Shown here piece after piece: positions 33,493-44,544 of a DNA stretch of 64,000 nucleotides. Numbering within the stretch: the stretch's first letter is position 1; every line of letters starts with the position of its first letter. Location of the stretch: the NCBI RefSeq assembly GCF_900446215.1, contig NZ_UAQZ01000014.1, positions 1-64,000 on the forward strand, read 5' to 3'. The translations under genes were made by a program, and so were the position numbers. The notes beneath the pieces were generated by a model. That model was not told where the DNA came from and ran no database searches. It worked only from the letters and a program-made list of their open reading frames with translations. This DNA comes from Burkholderia cenocepacia (GTDB lineage: Bacteria > Pseudomonadota > Gammaproteobacteria > Burkholderiales > Burkholderiaceae).

Positions 33493-33900
33493 CCTAAACC
33501 CTTTCTTATTTTTTTTCACGAACTCTTCGTATGAAGTTCGTCATTCTCGACAACACCGCTTGGACAACGCATTTCGCCGTTTTACAATTGATCTCCCGAG
33601 CCGCAGAAACTGCATCCGCCGCGTCTCGTCGAACATCGAAACGTCTCGTGCGTTGGACACCGCCGACGTCGCCACTTCTCCCCTTCATCCCTATACGTTC
33701 GAGCAGTCGCGTGCGATGACACGCCGCGCGCACCGTTACAAATTTTTTTCGCAGTCCCTTACGGACATACCCGTACGACGAGCGCGGGAACATGACGTGC
33801 ACGCAGCGCGTTCCTGCGTCTCCGTCGACCGGCGACGCGCACTGCACGCGACGACGCACGATCGATCGTCCGCGCTGTCACATTTCGTCCGTTGCGGAAA
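33493..33900. other. Non-coding region upstream of the prkA operon
   Basis: About 400 bases without a credible gene. The part next to prkA is AT-rich with a T run (about 33507-33518) and an imperfect inverted repeat GAACT...AGTTC near 33520-33540. The promoter of the operon should lie here, but I could not pick one -35/-10 pair with confidence. Confidence 0.5.
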
Positions 33901-33902
33901 CG

Positions 33903-33929
33903 ACGACGCCCGCTGATCGCGGGCGTCGT
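33903..33929 (-). terminator. Terminator-like hairpin after the chemoreceptor gene
   Basis: Arms ACGACGCCCGC (33903-33913) and GCGGGCGTCGT (33919-33929) with a five-base loop; on the minus strand only a short T stretch follows, so termination may be partial. Confidence 0.6.
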
Positions 33930-33967
33930 TCGTCACCAAATGGGGATAGATACACGGCGCGCGCCGA

Positions 33968-35737
33968 TCAGAACGTCTCCCAGTCGTCGCCGCCGGCGGT
34001 CGCCGCAGCCGGCGCGGGCGCGGCCGATGCGGCGACAGGCTGGCGCGCCGGCATCGCGGCAGGCGCGCGTTTCGGCGCGGCGTCGCGTTCGACGCGCGCG
34101 GCAGCCGGTGCAGGCGCCGCGACCGGCGCGGCAGCCGCGCGCGGCGCATGACGCGCCGCAACCGCGACGGCGGTGCCCGCGCGCGCCGTTTCGTCGTCGA
34201 GCTGGAATACCGCCGCCGTTTCGCGCAGGCGCGCCGCCTGTTCGTCGAGCGATTGCGCGGCAGCCGCGGCTTCCTCGACGAGCGCGGCGTTCTGCTGCGT
34301 GACCTCGTCCATTTGCGCGACCGCACGCGCCACCTGGTCGATCCCGCCGCTCTGCTCCTCGGACGCCGCCGCGATCTCGCCCATGATGTCCGTCACGCGC
34401 TGGACCGCGCCGATCACGTCGCTCATCGTGCGCCCGGCTTCGTCGACCAGCGTCGAGCCGGTCCGGATACGTTCCACCGACGCGTCGATCAGCGCCTTGA
34501 TTTCCTTCGCCGCGCTCGACGAACGCTGCGCGAGGCTGCGCACTTCGCCCGCGACGACCGCGAAGCCGCGGCCTTCCTCGCCCGCCCGCGCGGCTTCGAC
34601 GGCCGCATTCAGCGCAAGAATGTTGGTCTGGAACGCGATTCCCTCGATGATCGCGATGATGTCCGCGATTTTCGCCGAGCTGTCGTTGATTTCGCCCATC
34701 GTGCCGACCACCTGGCCGACCACCGTATTGCCCTTGTTTGCAATCTCGGACGCGTTCGCGGCCAGCGAGCTTGCCTGGCGCGCATTGTCCGCATTCTGCT
34801 TCACGGTGCCGGTCAGCTGCTCCATGCTCGACGCGGTTTCCTGCAGCGCCGCCGCCTGCTCCTCGGTACGCGACGACAGGTCGATGTTGCCGGCGGCGAT
34901 CTGGCGGGCCGCGGTCGCGATCGACTCGCTGCCGCCGCGCACGGTGCGCACCGTGTCGACGAGCCCGCGCTGCATCCGCGCGAGGCCTTCCAGCAACTGG
35001 CCCATCTCGTCGCGCCGGTCGACGACGATCGGCCGGCGCAGGTCGCCCGCGGAGATCGCGTCGAAATGCGCCAGCGCGTCGGCGATCGGGCGTCCGATCG
35101 CGCGGCTCAGCGTCAGCCACGACAGCACCGCGGCGCCGATGCCGGCCAGCAGCACGACGATCGACAGCGCGCGCATCGTCTCGAATACCGATTCCGCCCG
35201 GTCGAAGCGCGCCTGCGCATCGGTGAACTGGAAGGTGCGCAGCGCTTCGCCGGCCACGGCCAGCTCGTTATAACGCGCCTGGAGCTGCTTCGCGCCCTCG
35301 CCGATCCGGTCGTGATCGCCGGCCGCGACCGCACTCCCGAACGCGTCGCAGCTGTCCTGCAGCACCTTGCGCCGGGCGGCGACCTCCTGGGCGAGCCGGT
35401 CCTCGTCCGCGCCGCGCGGCAGCGCCAGGTATTTCTGCCACCACGCGTCGGACTGCACGCGCATCGCGCGGCTGCGCTCGACGGCCGCCGCCGAGTCGGG
35501 CGTGCCGGCCAGCAGCGCCGCCCGGTCGAGTGCGAGACGCTCGCGCGCGGCGAACATTTCCGAGACCGCCACGTTGACCGCGCTCGGCATCTGGTTCGTG
35601 AAAATTTCGCGCGTCGAATCGTTCGAACGCGTCATCCCGTACAGACCGAGCACGCCGGTGATACCCAGCAGTACCGCCAGAAACGCCATCGTCAAACCGA
35701 TGCGCGCACGAATCGTCAGGTTCCTGAACACCATCAT
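33968..35737 (-). CDS. Methyl-accepting chemotaxis protein (Tar/Tsr type)
   Basis: A 589-residue chemoreceptor. A membrane segment (residues about 10-34), a periplasmic four-helix ligand domain of about 155 residues, a second membrane segment (about 189-211) and a HAMP domain (RAIGRPIADALAHFDAISAGDL) precede the signalling domain. The hairpin tip is seen in EGIAFQTNILALNAAVEAARAGEEGRGFAVVAGEVRSLAQRS. A long Ala/Pro linker leads to the C-terminal DDWETF, a CheR/CheB docking pentapeptide like the enteric NWETF. It senses a small ligand, unknown here, and controls CheA. Monocistronic. Confidence 0.94.
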   Translation of the reverse strand: MMVFRNLTIRARIGLTMAFLAVLLGITGVLGLYGMTRSNDSTREIFTNQMPSAVNVAVSEMFAARERLALDRAALLAGTPDSAAAVERSRAMRVQSDAWWQKYLALPRGADEDRLAQEVAARRKVLQDSCDAFGSAVAAGDHDRIGEGAKQLQARYNELAVAGEALRTFQFTDAQARFDRAESVFETMRALSIVVLLAGIGAAVLSWLTLSRAIGRPIADALAHFDAISAGDLRRPIVVDRRDEMGQLLEGLARMQRGLVDTVRTVRGGSESIATAARQIAAGNIDLSSRTEEQAAALQETASSMEQLTGTVKQNADNARQASSLAANASEIANKGNTVVGQVVGTMGEINDSSAKIADIIAIIEGIAFQTNILALNAAVEAARAGEEGRGFAVVAGEVRSLAQRSSSAAKEIKALIDASVERIRTGSTLVDEAGRTMSDVIGAVQRVTDIMGEIAAASEEQSGGIDQVARAVAQMDEVTQQNAALVEEAAAAAQSLDEQAARLRETAAVFQLDDETARAGTAVAVAARHAPRAAAAPVAAPAPAAARVERDAAPKRAPAAMPARQPVAASAAPAPAAATAGGDDWETF

Positions 35738-35854
35738 CCATCCTGTGTTGCGTCGTCATGAACGGGCCAGGCCCGTTGGCTCGAAGCATTGCTTCACTCG
35801 GTGCATTTACGACCGTGCGGCGCATAACTTGATGGTTTTCGCGTCATTATTTCG

Positions 35855-35891
35855 AATTATTCGTCTGTTTATTACAGACGACTGAATAATT
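35855..35891. repeat. Inverted repeat upstream of the chemoreceptor gene
   Basis: Outer arms AATTATTC (35855-35862) and GAATAATT (35884-35891) and inner arms GTCTG (35863-35867) and CAGAC (35875-35879), with four unpaired bases on one side. It is about 120 bases before the receptor start in an AT-rich stretch and could be an operator; no T run marks it as a terminator. Confidence 0.5.
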
Positions 35892-36025
35892 GACGCAATT
35901 CGGGGCGGGATGGTGAAGCGGGCAGGAAAGGCGCGCCGGCACGCGAACGCGTTGCCGGCGGCGCGAGCGGCCGGCTCGTGCGACGAACCGGCCGCGTGTC
36001 GGAATTTAGAACCGCGGATCCGACC

Positions 36026-36955
36026 CTAGTCGGCCAGTTCGGCGCGGGTCGGAATTGACGGCTGCGCGCCCGCGCGCGTGACCGACAGCGCCGCCGCGCG
36101 TTGCGCGAAGCGGATGGCCGCGTCGACGTCCGCGCCGGCCGCGAGCCGCGCGGAAAAGCCGCCGATGAAGGTGTCGCCGGCCGCCGTCGTGTCGACGGCC
36201 TGCACGACCGGCGCCGGATAATGCCGCGCGGCGCCGTCGGCCGTCAGCGCGAGCACGCCGCGCGCGCCGAGCGTGACCAGCACGTTGCGCGCGCCGCCGG
36301 CTTGCAGCGCCCGCGCGGCGGCCTCGGCCTCCGCCGGATCGCGCACCGGCAGCCCGGTCAGCGCGGCCGCCTCGACCTCGTTCGGGATCAGGTAGTCGAC
36401 GAGCGGCAGCCAGCCCTCCGGCAACGGCGCGACGGCCGGAGCCGGATTGAGCACCACCGTGCGGCCGAGCCGGCGCCCGGCCGACAGTGCCGCGAACACC
36501 GCGTCCGGCGGCGTCTCGAGCTGGCAGATCAGCACGTCGGCCGCCGCCAGCGCGGCTTCGTGCCGCGTGATCGTGTCGGTCGTGACCTCGCCGTTGCCGC
36601 CCGCGACGATCACGATCGCGTTCTGGCTCGCGTCGTCGACGACGATCAGCGCGACGCCGGTCGACGCCGACACGCTGGTCGCGAGCCCGATGCAGTCGAT
36701 TCCCTCGGCCTCCAGGCCCGCGCGCAGTGCCGCGCCGTGCGCATCCGCGCCGACGCAGCCGATCATCGTGACCTGCGCGCCCAGCCGGGCCGCGGCGACG
36801 GCCTGGTTGCCGCCCTTGCCGCCCGCCGCCTGCGCGAACGCATGCCCGGCGAGCGTTTCGCCCGGCAGCGGCAGCCGCGGCGCCCGCACGACGAGATCCA
36901 TGTTGAGGCTGCCGACCACCGTCACGCGGCCGGCGCCCGGTGCGTTCGCCGTCAT
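36026..36955 (-). CDS. rbsK: Ribokinase
   Basis: A 309-residue PfkB-family sugar kinase that phosphorylates ribose to ribose 5-phosphate. The N-terminal signature VTVVGSLNMDLVVRAPRLPLPGE and the glycine-rich AGGKGGNQAVAAARLGA are those of ribokinases; the catalytic base lies in the anion-hole motif VDTTAAGDTFIGGFSARLAAG. The ATG at 36955 overlaps the rbsR stop (ATGA). Last gene of rbsB-A-C-R-K; a GC-rich hairpin without T run lies downstream (35967-35995). Confidence 0.93.
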   Translation of the reverse strand: MTANAPGAGRVTVVGSLNMDLVVRAPRLPLPGETLAGHAFAQAAGGKGGNQAVAAARLGAQVTMIGCVGADAHGAALRAGLEAEGIDCIGLATSVSASTGVALIVVDDASQNAIVIVAGGNGEVTTDTITRHEAALAAADVLICQLETPPDAVFAALSAGRRLGRTVVLNPAPAVAPLPEGWLPLVDYLIPNEVEAAALTGLPVRDPAEAEAAARALQAGGARNVLVTLGARGVLALTADGAARHYPAPVVQAVDTTAAGDTFIGGFSARLAAGADVDAAIRFAQRAAALSVTRAGAQPSIPTRAELAD

Positions 36956-37983
36956 GCGCGACCGCCCGGTGCGGCCGGCTCGCGGTAGACCGCCGTCGAT
37001 TCGCGCAGCACGAGGCGCGGCGACACGACGCGACGGCGGCTCGGCACGGCGGTCGAACCGCCGCCGATCCGTTCGATCAGCGTCTGCGCGGCCATTTCGC
37101 CGAGCGCGCGCACCGACTGGCCGACCGTCGACAGCGCCGGATACGTGTAGCGGGAAAATTCGATGTCGTCGAACCCGATGATCGAACAGTCGTCGGGCAC
37201 GCGCATCCCGCGCTCGGCCGCCGCGCGCAGCGCGCCGACGCCCATCAGGTCGTTGCCCGCGAAGATCGCGCTCGGCCGCACCGATTCGAACAGCCGCGAT
37301 GCCGCGTGATAGCCGCCCAGGCACGAGAAATCGCTTTCGGCGATCGCGCCCGGCACGATGTCGACCCCGCGCTCGGCCATCGCACGGATGAAGCCGTGCA
37401 CGCGCATCGCGCTGACGGCGGTGTCGGTCGGCCCGGTGATGCAGCCGATCTTCGCGTGCCCGAGTTCGAGCAGGTGGCGCGTGGCCAGGTACGCGCCGCG
37501 TTCGTGGTCGATCTGCACGAGATCGGCCGCGAGCCCCTCGATGTTGCGGTCGACGACGACGAGCGGCGCGTGCGTGTCGGCGAGCGTCTGCGCGAGCACC
37601 GCATCCTCGCCCGCCGACGCGACGATCAGCCCGTCGATGCGCTTTTCCTGCAGCACGCGCAGGTAGTTGCGCTGCTTCACGGGATCGTCGTCCGAATTGC
37701 AGAAGAACACGCAATAGCCGTTGGCCGCGCACTGATCCTCGATACCGCGCGCAAGCTCGGCGAAGTACGGATTCGTGCTGTTCGGCACGACGAGGCCGAT
37801 CGTCGCCGTCGCCCGCGCCTTCAGCGAGCGCGCCACGGCCGACGGCACGTAATTCAGCTCGCGGATCGCGCCCTCGACCTTCGCACGCACATCCGCGGAC
37901 ACCGGCCGCGAATTGTTCACCACGTGCGAGACGGTCGTAAACGACACGCCCGCCATGGCCGCCACATCCTTGATCGTCGCCAT
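36952..37983 (-). CDS. rbsR: LacI-family regulator of the ribose operon
   Basis: A 343-residue repressor. The N-terminal helix-turn-helix MATIKDVAAMAGVSFTTVSHVVNNSRPVS is a full LacI match, followed by the hinge YVPSAVARSLKARAT and a periplasmic-binding-like sensor domain with SNTNPYF-like NSTNPYFAELARGIE. It should bind the palindrome GCAAACGTTTGC upstream of rbsB and release it on ribose. It sits inside the operon it would control, so it is autoregulated. Confidence 0.92.
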   Translation of the reverse strand: MATIKDVAAMAGVSFTTVSHVVNNSRPVSADVRAKVEGAIRELNYVPSAVARSLKARATATIGLVVPNSTNPYFAELARGIEDQCAANGYCVFFCNSDDDPVKQRNYLRVLQEKRIDGLIVASAGEDAVLAQTLADTHAPLVVVDRNIEGLAADLVQIDHERGAYLATRHLLELGHAKIGCITGPTDTAVSAMRVHGFIRAMAERGVDIVPGAIAESDFSCLGGYHAASRLFESVRPSAIFAGNDLMGVGALRAAAERGMRVPDDCSIIGFDDIEFSRYTYPALSTVGQSVRALGEMAAQTLIERIGGGSTAVPSRRRVVSPRLVLRESTAVYREPAAPGGRA

Positions 37984-38017
37984 TTCCCGTTTCTCTCTGG
38001 TCTGTTCTGTCTGTCTT

Positions 38018-39033
38018 CTACCGCACGCGTGCGCGCCGGCTGCGATACGTATCGAGCACGACCGCCACCACGATCACCGCGCCCGTGATGATCCGTTTGG
38101 TCGGCTCGTTCGCACCGATCTGCGCCAGCCCAGCGGCCAGCACGGAGATGATCAACACGCCGAAGAACGTGCTGATCACCGAGCCGCGCCCGCCCATCAG
38201 GCTCGTGCCGCCGATCACGACGGCGGCGATCACCTGCAGCTCGAGGCCCGCGCCCGCGTTCGGATCGGCCGCCTCGAGCCGCGAAATCTGGAACAGCGAC
38301 GCGAGCCCCGCGAGCGCGCCCATCAGTGCGAATACGAGAATTTTATACGGCCGCGGGTTAACCCCCGCAAGTCGCACCGCTTCCTCGTTCGTGCCGATCC
38401 CGACCAGATAGCGTCCGAACACGGTGCGCGTGAGCACGAACTGGGCCGCGATCATCACCGCGACCGCGATCAGGAATGCCGGCGAAATGCCCAGCGCGAT
38501 CGGGTTCGACAGGAAATCGAACGCATCGCCGATATACGCGGTGCGCGAATTCGTCAGCTGGTACGCGAGGCCGCGCGCGGCCTCCAGGACGCCGAGCGAC
38601 ACGATGAACGACGGAATCCGCCAGCCGACCGTGACCGCGCCGGTCAGCGCGCCCGTCGCGGTCGCGACCGCGATCCCGATCAGCGCGGCCGGCAGCGGCC
38701 CCCACTGCCATTTCAGCGCGGCGACGCTGACCATCGACGCGGCCAGCGCGAGCACCGAGCCGACCGACAGGTCGATCCCGGCGATGATCAGCACGAAGGT
38801 CATTCCGACCGACATCACGACGAGATCGGGAATCTGGTTCGCGATCGTGCTGAACGTGTCGTAGGTCAGGAAATGCGAACTCAGCACCGAGAACAGCGCG
38901 ATCATCGCGGCCAGCGCGCCGGCCAGCCCGAGATAGTTCGACAGGCCGAGCCGCGTGCCGGACAGCGTGCGCGCACGGCGCCCCGTCACGTCCTGCTGCG
39001 CGCCTGCGTCGGTCGGGGATACGGGAGGCTGGG

Positions 39034-39037
<4 letters not shown>
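38018..39037 (-). CDS. rbsC: Ribose ABC transporter permease
   Basis: A 339-residue permease of the BPD_transp_2 family with about eight membrane segments. Motifs include GMTFVLIIAGIDLSVGSVLALAA, LVGIGTNEEAVRLAGVN and QVIAAVVIGGTSLMGGRGSVISTFFGVLIISVL, all typical of ribose/xylose type permeases. The first 25 residues are a polar cytoplasmic tail. The ATG at 39037 overlaps the rbsA stop. Confidence 0.92.
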
Positions 39038-40647
<1,610 letters not shown>

Positions 40648-40792
40648 CGCGATCCTGGTTGCGGCCGCGCGCACGGGGCGCGCGGGTATGACGCTCACAA
40701 GTGCATGTGCATGCAGTGGCCGTGATCGCGCTCACACCGGATAACGGCCGCCGCGCCGGATTCTTGAGGGCAGCGGCCGCACCGGGGCGGCG

Positions 40793-41743
40793 TTACTTCG
40801 TCACGAGATCCACCGGCGTCTCGACCACGCCGGACATGTCGGCCTGCTTGCGATGCTCGGCGATCGCCTTGAGCGCCGTGTCGATGCCGAACACGGCCTG
40901 CTTCGCCGCGTACTGGTCGGCGGTCGCGAGCACGCGGCCGTCCTTCAGCATCGGCTTGATCGCGTTGATGTTGTCGTAGCCGACCACGAGCACCTTGCCC
41001 TGCTTGCCGGCCGCGCGCACGGCCGACACGGCGCCGATCGCCATGTTGTCGTTACCGCACAGCAGCGCCTTCAGGTTCGGGTATTCGTTGAGCATCGCGG
41101 CGGCCACCGCATTGCCCTTGTCGATCTCCCATTCGCCCGACTGCACCGACACGACCTTCATCCCGCCCGCCTTCATCGCGTCCTGGAAGCCGGCCGTGCG
41201 CTGCTGCGCGTTGGTCGTCGTCGACACGCCTTCGACGATGCCGACCTGGTCGCCCGCCTTCAGCCGCTTCGCGAGGTAGTCGCCGATCTTGCGCGCGCCC
41301 TTGCGGTTGTCCGGGCCGACGAACGGCACGTTCAGGTTCTTCGACTTCAGCACGTCGGGGTCGAGCCGGTTGTCGATGTTCACGACGATGATGCCCGCGT
41401 CGACGGCCTTCTTCACGACCGGCACGAGCGCCTTCGAATCGGCGGGTGCGATCACGATCGCGTCGACCTTCGAGACGATCATCTGCTCGACGATGCGGAT
41501 CTGGTTCGCAGTGTCGGTTTCGTCCTTGATGCCGTTGGTGATCAGGTCGAACTGGTTCGCGTTGTGTTTCTGGTATTCCTTCGCGCCCGTTTCCATGGTC
41601 AGGAAGAACTCGTTGGCGAGCGACTTCATCACGAGCGCGACCTTCGGCTTGCCCGCCGATTGCGCGTGGACGGCCGGTGCGGCGGCCACCGCGACGGCGG
41701 CGAGCGCGGCGGTCAGGAAGCGACGGCGAAAGCGGACATTCAT
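40793..41743 (-). CDS. rbsB: Periplasmic ribose-binding protein
   Basis: A 316-residue sugar-binding protein of the Peripla_BP_4 family. Signal peptide MNVRFRRRFLTAALAAVAVAAAPAVHA; the mature part shows KVALVMKSLANEFFLTMETGAKEYQ and VDAIVIAPADSKALVPVVKKAVDAGI and the hinge NIDNRLDPD. First gene of the operon. The ATG at 41743 has AGGAG upstream; an ATG two codons earlier (41749) is too close to that site. Ribose is the likely ligand, by operon content. Confidence 0.92.
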   Translation of the reverse strand: MNVRFRRRFLTAALAAVAVAAAPAVHAQSAGKPKVALVMKSLANEFFLTMETGAKEYQKHNANQFDLITNGIKDETDTANQIRIVEQMIVSKVDAIVIAPADSKALVPVVKKAVDAGIIVVNIDNRLDPDVLKSKNLNVPFVGPDNRKGARKIGDYLAKRLKAGDQVGIVEGVSTTTNAQQRTAGFQDAMKAGGMKVVSVQSGEWEIDKGNAVAAAMLNEYPNLKALLCGNDNMAIGAVSAVRAAGKQGKVLVVGYDNINAIKPMLKDGRVLATADQYAAKQAVFGIDTALKAIAEHRKQADMSGVVETPVDLVTK

Positions 41744-41805
41744 ACACATCTCCTGGCGACTGGCCCGAAGGGCCGGATTGTTGTTTGACTGTTGTTTTAA
41801 TGTGA

Positions 41806-41817
41806 GCAAACGTTTGC
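41806..41817. promoter_or_regulatory. LacI-family operator (RbsR site) upstream of rbsB
   Basis: The perfect 12-base palindrome GCAAACGTTTGC with a central CG, 63 bases before the rbsB start, has the form of RbsR/PurR-type operators. Confidence 0.75.
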
Positions 41818-42470
41818 GCCACACTACCCGGGCAATGGCCATCGATGCTGCTGTCGGTACCACGGAATGGAAGCGAGGCAGACGGCCGACTGCCTGGCGC
41901 GTGCTGTCGTTGACGCGCCACCGCCGGCGGGAGGCCGGCGGAGTGAAGGCTATGCTGTACCGATTCGCTTCGGCGCGCAACCTGTCTGATCAATATTTAA
42001 GGGTTTATTCGGAGCGCGCGAGCGCGCTTCACGACGCGCAAATACGACACTCGCGATGCCGACGGCGGCTCGCCGGAGCGCTTCGCAGGCGGCTGGCCAG
42101 CGAGGAAGCGGATCGTTCCGGACAACGCGCTCGCGTCGACGGTCGGCACGAAGCTCGGCCGCATTCGCCGTCGCGACATGTCGTCGACCGTGACGGAACC
42201 GCGCGGCGATTCGCACACGCGCGGCCTTGTGAATGAGGACGACTGCCGATCGTGCGTTCCGCGCCGAGGCCCGGCGTTGCAGGTCGTTCTTGTTTTTCTG
42301 TTGGTCGGAAACATGGGGCGATCGTCGCCTGGCGCGGGATCGCTCGGCGGGTGCTTCAGCCGTGATGGCGGCCATCGCCTGTCGCGCCCGGCGCCGTATG
42401 CGGCACCGCACGCGGGGTGCAAGTCGCGCCATCCGCGGCAACGGCCCGGACGGCGCGCGACGTGCACCGG
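41818..42470. other. About 650 bases without a recognisable gene between rbsB and cysB
   Basis: Open frames here (for example minus 41997-42467) show no family similarity, and their residue use (Arg/Pro/Ser-rich) is that of chance frames in GC-rich DNA. A short AT-rich tract (41991-42009) and a GC hairpin AGCGCGC-GA-GCGCGCT (about 42015-42030) are the only structures seen. The cysB stop lies at the right end. Confidence 0.5.
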
Positions 42471-43397
42471 TCAAACGGCTTCGCGCAACAGCCCGGCGAT
42501 TTCCGCTTCGTTCAGGTGCGGGGCGAACATTTCGATCAGCCGGTACGCGTACGCACGCAGGAACGCGCCCTTGCGCAGCCCGACCCGCGTCGTGCTCGCC
42601 TCGAACAGGTGCTGCGTATCGAGCGCGACGAGCCCCGTGTCGCGCTGCGGATCGTAGGCCATCGCCGCGACCACGCCGATCCCCATCCCGAGTTCGACGT
42701 AGGTCTTGATCACGTCCGCATCGATCGCGGTCAGCACCACGTCGGGCACGGCGCCCGCCTGCGTGAACGCCTGGTCGATGTGCGAGCGGCCCGTGAAGTC
42801 CTGGTCGTACGTGATGATCGGGTATTCGGCGATCTCCTCGAGCGTCAGGTTCTCGCGGCCGACGAGCGGGTGGCCCTTCGGCACGACGACCGTGTGGTGC
42901 CACGAATAGCACGGGAACGTGACGATGTCCGGATAGCGGTCGAGCGCCTCGGTCGAGATGCCGAGATCGGCCTCGCCGTTCAGGATCATCTGCGCGATCT
43001 GCTGCGGGCTGCCCTGGCGCAGCGCGAGATGCACCTTCGGGAACACGTCGGTGAACTGCCGGATCACCTTCGGCAGTGCGTAACGCGCCTGCGTGTGCGT
43101 CGTCGCGACGACGAGGTGGCCGCTGTCCTGATCGGCAAACTGGCGCGCGACGCGGCGCAGGTTCTCGGCGTCGAGCAGCATCCGCTCGATCAGCTGGTGC
43201 ACGGCCTTGCCGGGCTCCGTCAGCCCCGTCAGCCGCTTGCCGCGCCGGATGAAGATGTCGACGCCCAGCTCGTCCTCGAGATCCTTGATCTGCTTCGACA
43301 CGCCCGACTGCGACGTGTACAGCACGTTCGCGACTTCCGTCAGGTTCATGTTCTGGCGCACCGCTTCGCGCACGAACCGCAATTGCTGAAAATTCAT
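42471..43397 (-). CDS. cysB: LysR-type sulfur-assimilation regulator CysB
   Basis: A 308-residue LysR regulator with the CysB/Cbl start MNFQQLRFVREAVRQNMNLTEVANVLYTSQSGVSKQIKDLEDELG and the effector domain containing ATTHTQARYALPKVI and SWHHTVVVPKGHPL, both typical of CysB. It activates sulfate uptake and reduction genes with O- or N-acetylserine. It lies after cysA on the same strand, 75 bases away, and is probably expressed partly with the transporter operon. Confidence 0.93.
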   Translation of the reverse strand: MNFQQLRFVREAVRQNMNLTEVANVLYTSQSGVSKQIKDLEDELGVDIFIRRGKRLTGLTEPGKAVHQLIERMLLDAENLRRVARQFADQDSGHLVVATTHTQARYALPKVIRQFTDVFPKVHLALRQGSPQQIAQMILNGEADLGISTEALDRYPDIVTFPCYSWHHTVVVPKGHPLVGRENLTLEEIAEYPIITYDQDFTGRSHIDQAFTQAGAVPDVVLTAIDADVIKTYVELGMGIGVVAAMAYDPQRDTGLVALDTQHLFEASTTRVGLRKGAFLRAYAYRLIEMFAPHLNEAEIAGLLREAV

Positions 43398-43472
43398 GGG
43401 TATGCCTCTTAGGCTGTCGTTGTTTGATTGTCGAATCGGAGCGATGCCCGCCCTCTGCCCTGCATTGTCTCG

Positions 43473-44531
43473 TCAACGCGCGGGAAATACCCGCACGGCG
43501 CGCGGCACGGCCGTCGCACCGTCGCCGACCTGCAGCGACAGCGCCCGCCATGCGTCGCGGTCGAGTTCCGCCTCGAGCGCGCCGCCCGCGCGCGCCTCGA
43601 GCTCCACGCGCACCGAACCGCCGAGCGGAATCACGCGCCGCACGTCCACCGCGATGCCGTCGCGGTGCCCTTCGCCCGCCGGCCACAGCTGCAGATCGTG
43701 CGGCCGCACGTACGCGTGCGCGGGGCCCGCGAAATCGGCGTCGACCTCGATCGGCGCGGCCGCGCCTTCCGCGACGAAGCCGCGCCCGGCAACCGTGCCC
43801 GGCAGCCGGTTCGCCGCGCCGAGGAACTCGTACACGAACGCGCTTTGCGGATGATCGTAGACGTCCTGCGGGCTGCCGACCTGCTCGACGTGGCCGCGAT
43901 TCAGCACGACGATGCGATCGGCCACTTCGAGCGCCTCTTCCTGGTCGTGCGTGACGAAGATCGTCGAGATGTGCAGGTCGTCGTGCAGGCGACGCAGCCA
44001 GCCGCGCAGCTCCTTGCGGACCTTCGCGTCGAGCGCGCCGAACGGTTCGTCGAGCAGCAGCACCTTCGGCTCGACCGCGAGCGCGCGGGCGAGCGCGATA
44101 CGCTGGCGCTGCCCGCCCGACAGCTCGGACGGATAGCGCTGCGCGAGCCAGTCGAGCTGCACGAGCTTGAGCAGCTCGTGCACCTTCTCGCGAATCGCGG
44201 CTTCCGACGGCCGCTCGCGGCGCGGCTTCACGCGCAGCCCGAACGCGACGTTCTCGAACACCGTCATGTGGCGGAACAGCGCGTAATGCTGGAACACGAA
44301 GCCGACCTGGCGGTCGCGCGCGCCGACCGACGCGACGTCGAGCCCCTGCAGCACGACCTGGCCGGCGTCCGCGTGCTCGAGGCCCGCGATCACGCGCAGC
44401 AGCGTGGTCTTGCCGCAGCCGGACGGGCCGAGCAGCGCGACCAGTTCGCCGGGCGGAAAGTCGAGCGACACGTTGTCGAGCGCCGTGAAATCGCCGAAGC
44501 GCTTCTGAAGGTTACGGACGGTGATACCCAT
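43473..44531 (-). CDS. cysA: Sulfate/thiosulfate ABC transporter, ATP-binding protein
   Basis: A 352-residue ATPase. It begins MGITVRNLQKRFGDFTALDNVSLDFPPGELVALLGPSGCGKTTLLRV, with Walker A at residues about 35-42; the signature is ELSGGQRQRIALARALAVEPKVLLLDEPFGALD. A C-terminal TOBE-like regulatory domain follows from about residue 240. It couples ATP hydrolysis to CysT-CysW. It is 13 bases downstream of cysW. Confidence 0.94.
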   Translation of the reverse strand: MGITVRNLQKRFGDFTALDNVSLDFPPGELVALLGPSGCGKTTLLRVIAGLEHADAGQVVLQGLDVASVGARDRQVGFVFQHYALFRHMTVFENVAFGLRVKPRRERPSEAAIREKVHELLKLVQLDWLAQRYPSELSGGQRQRIALARALAVEPKVLLLDEPFGALDAKVRKELRGWLRRLHDDLHISTIFVTHDQEEALEVADRIVVLNRGHVEQVGSPQDVYDHPQSAFVYEFLGAANRLPGTVAGRGFVAEGAAAPIEVDADFAGPAHAYVRPHDLQLWPAGEGHRDGIAVDVRRVIPLGGSVRVELEARAGGALEAELDRDAWRALSLQVGDGATAVPRAVRVFPAR

Positions 44532-44544
44532 TCTGGTTGCCTCT

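Noticed and set aside
41997..42467. A 156-codon minus-strand frame between rbsB and cysB
   Set aside because: Composition is that of a chance frame, with no motif, no signal and no ribosome site.
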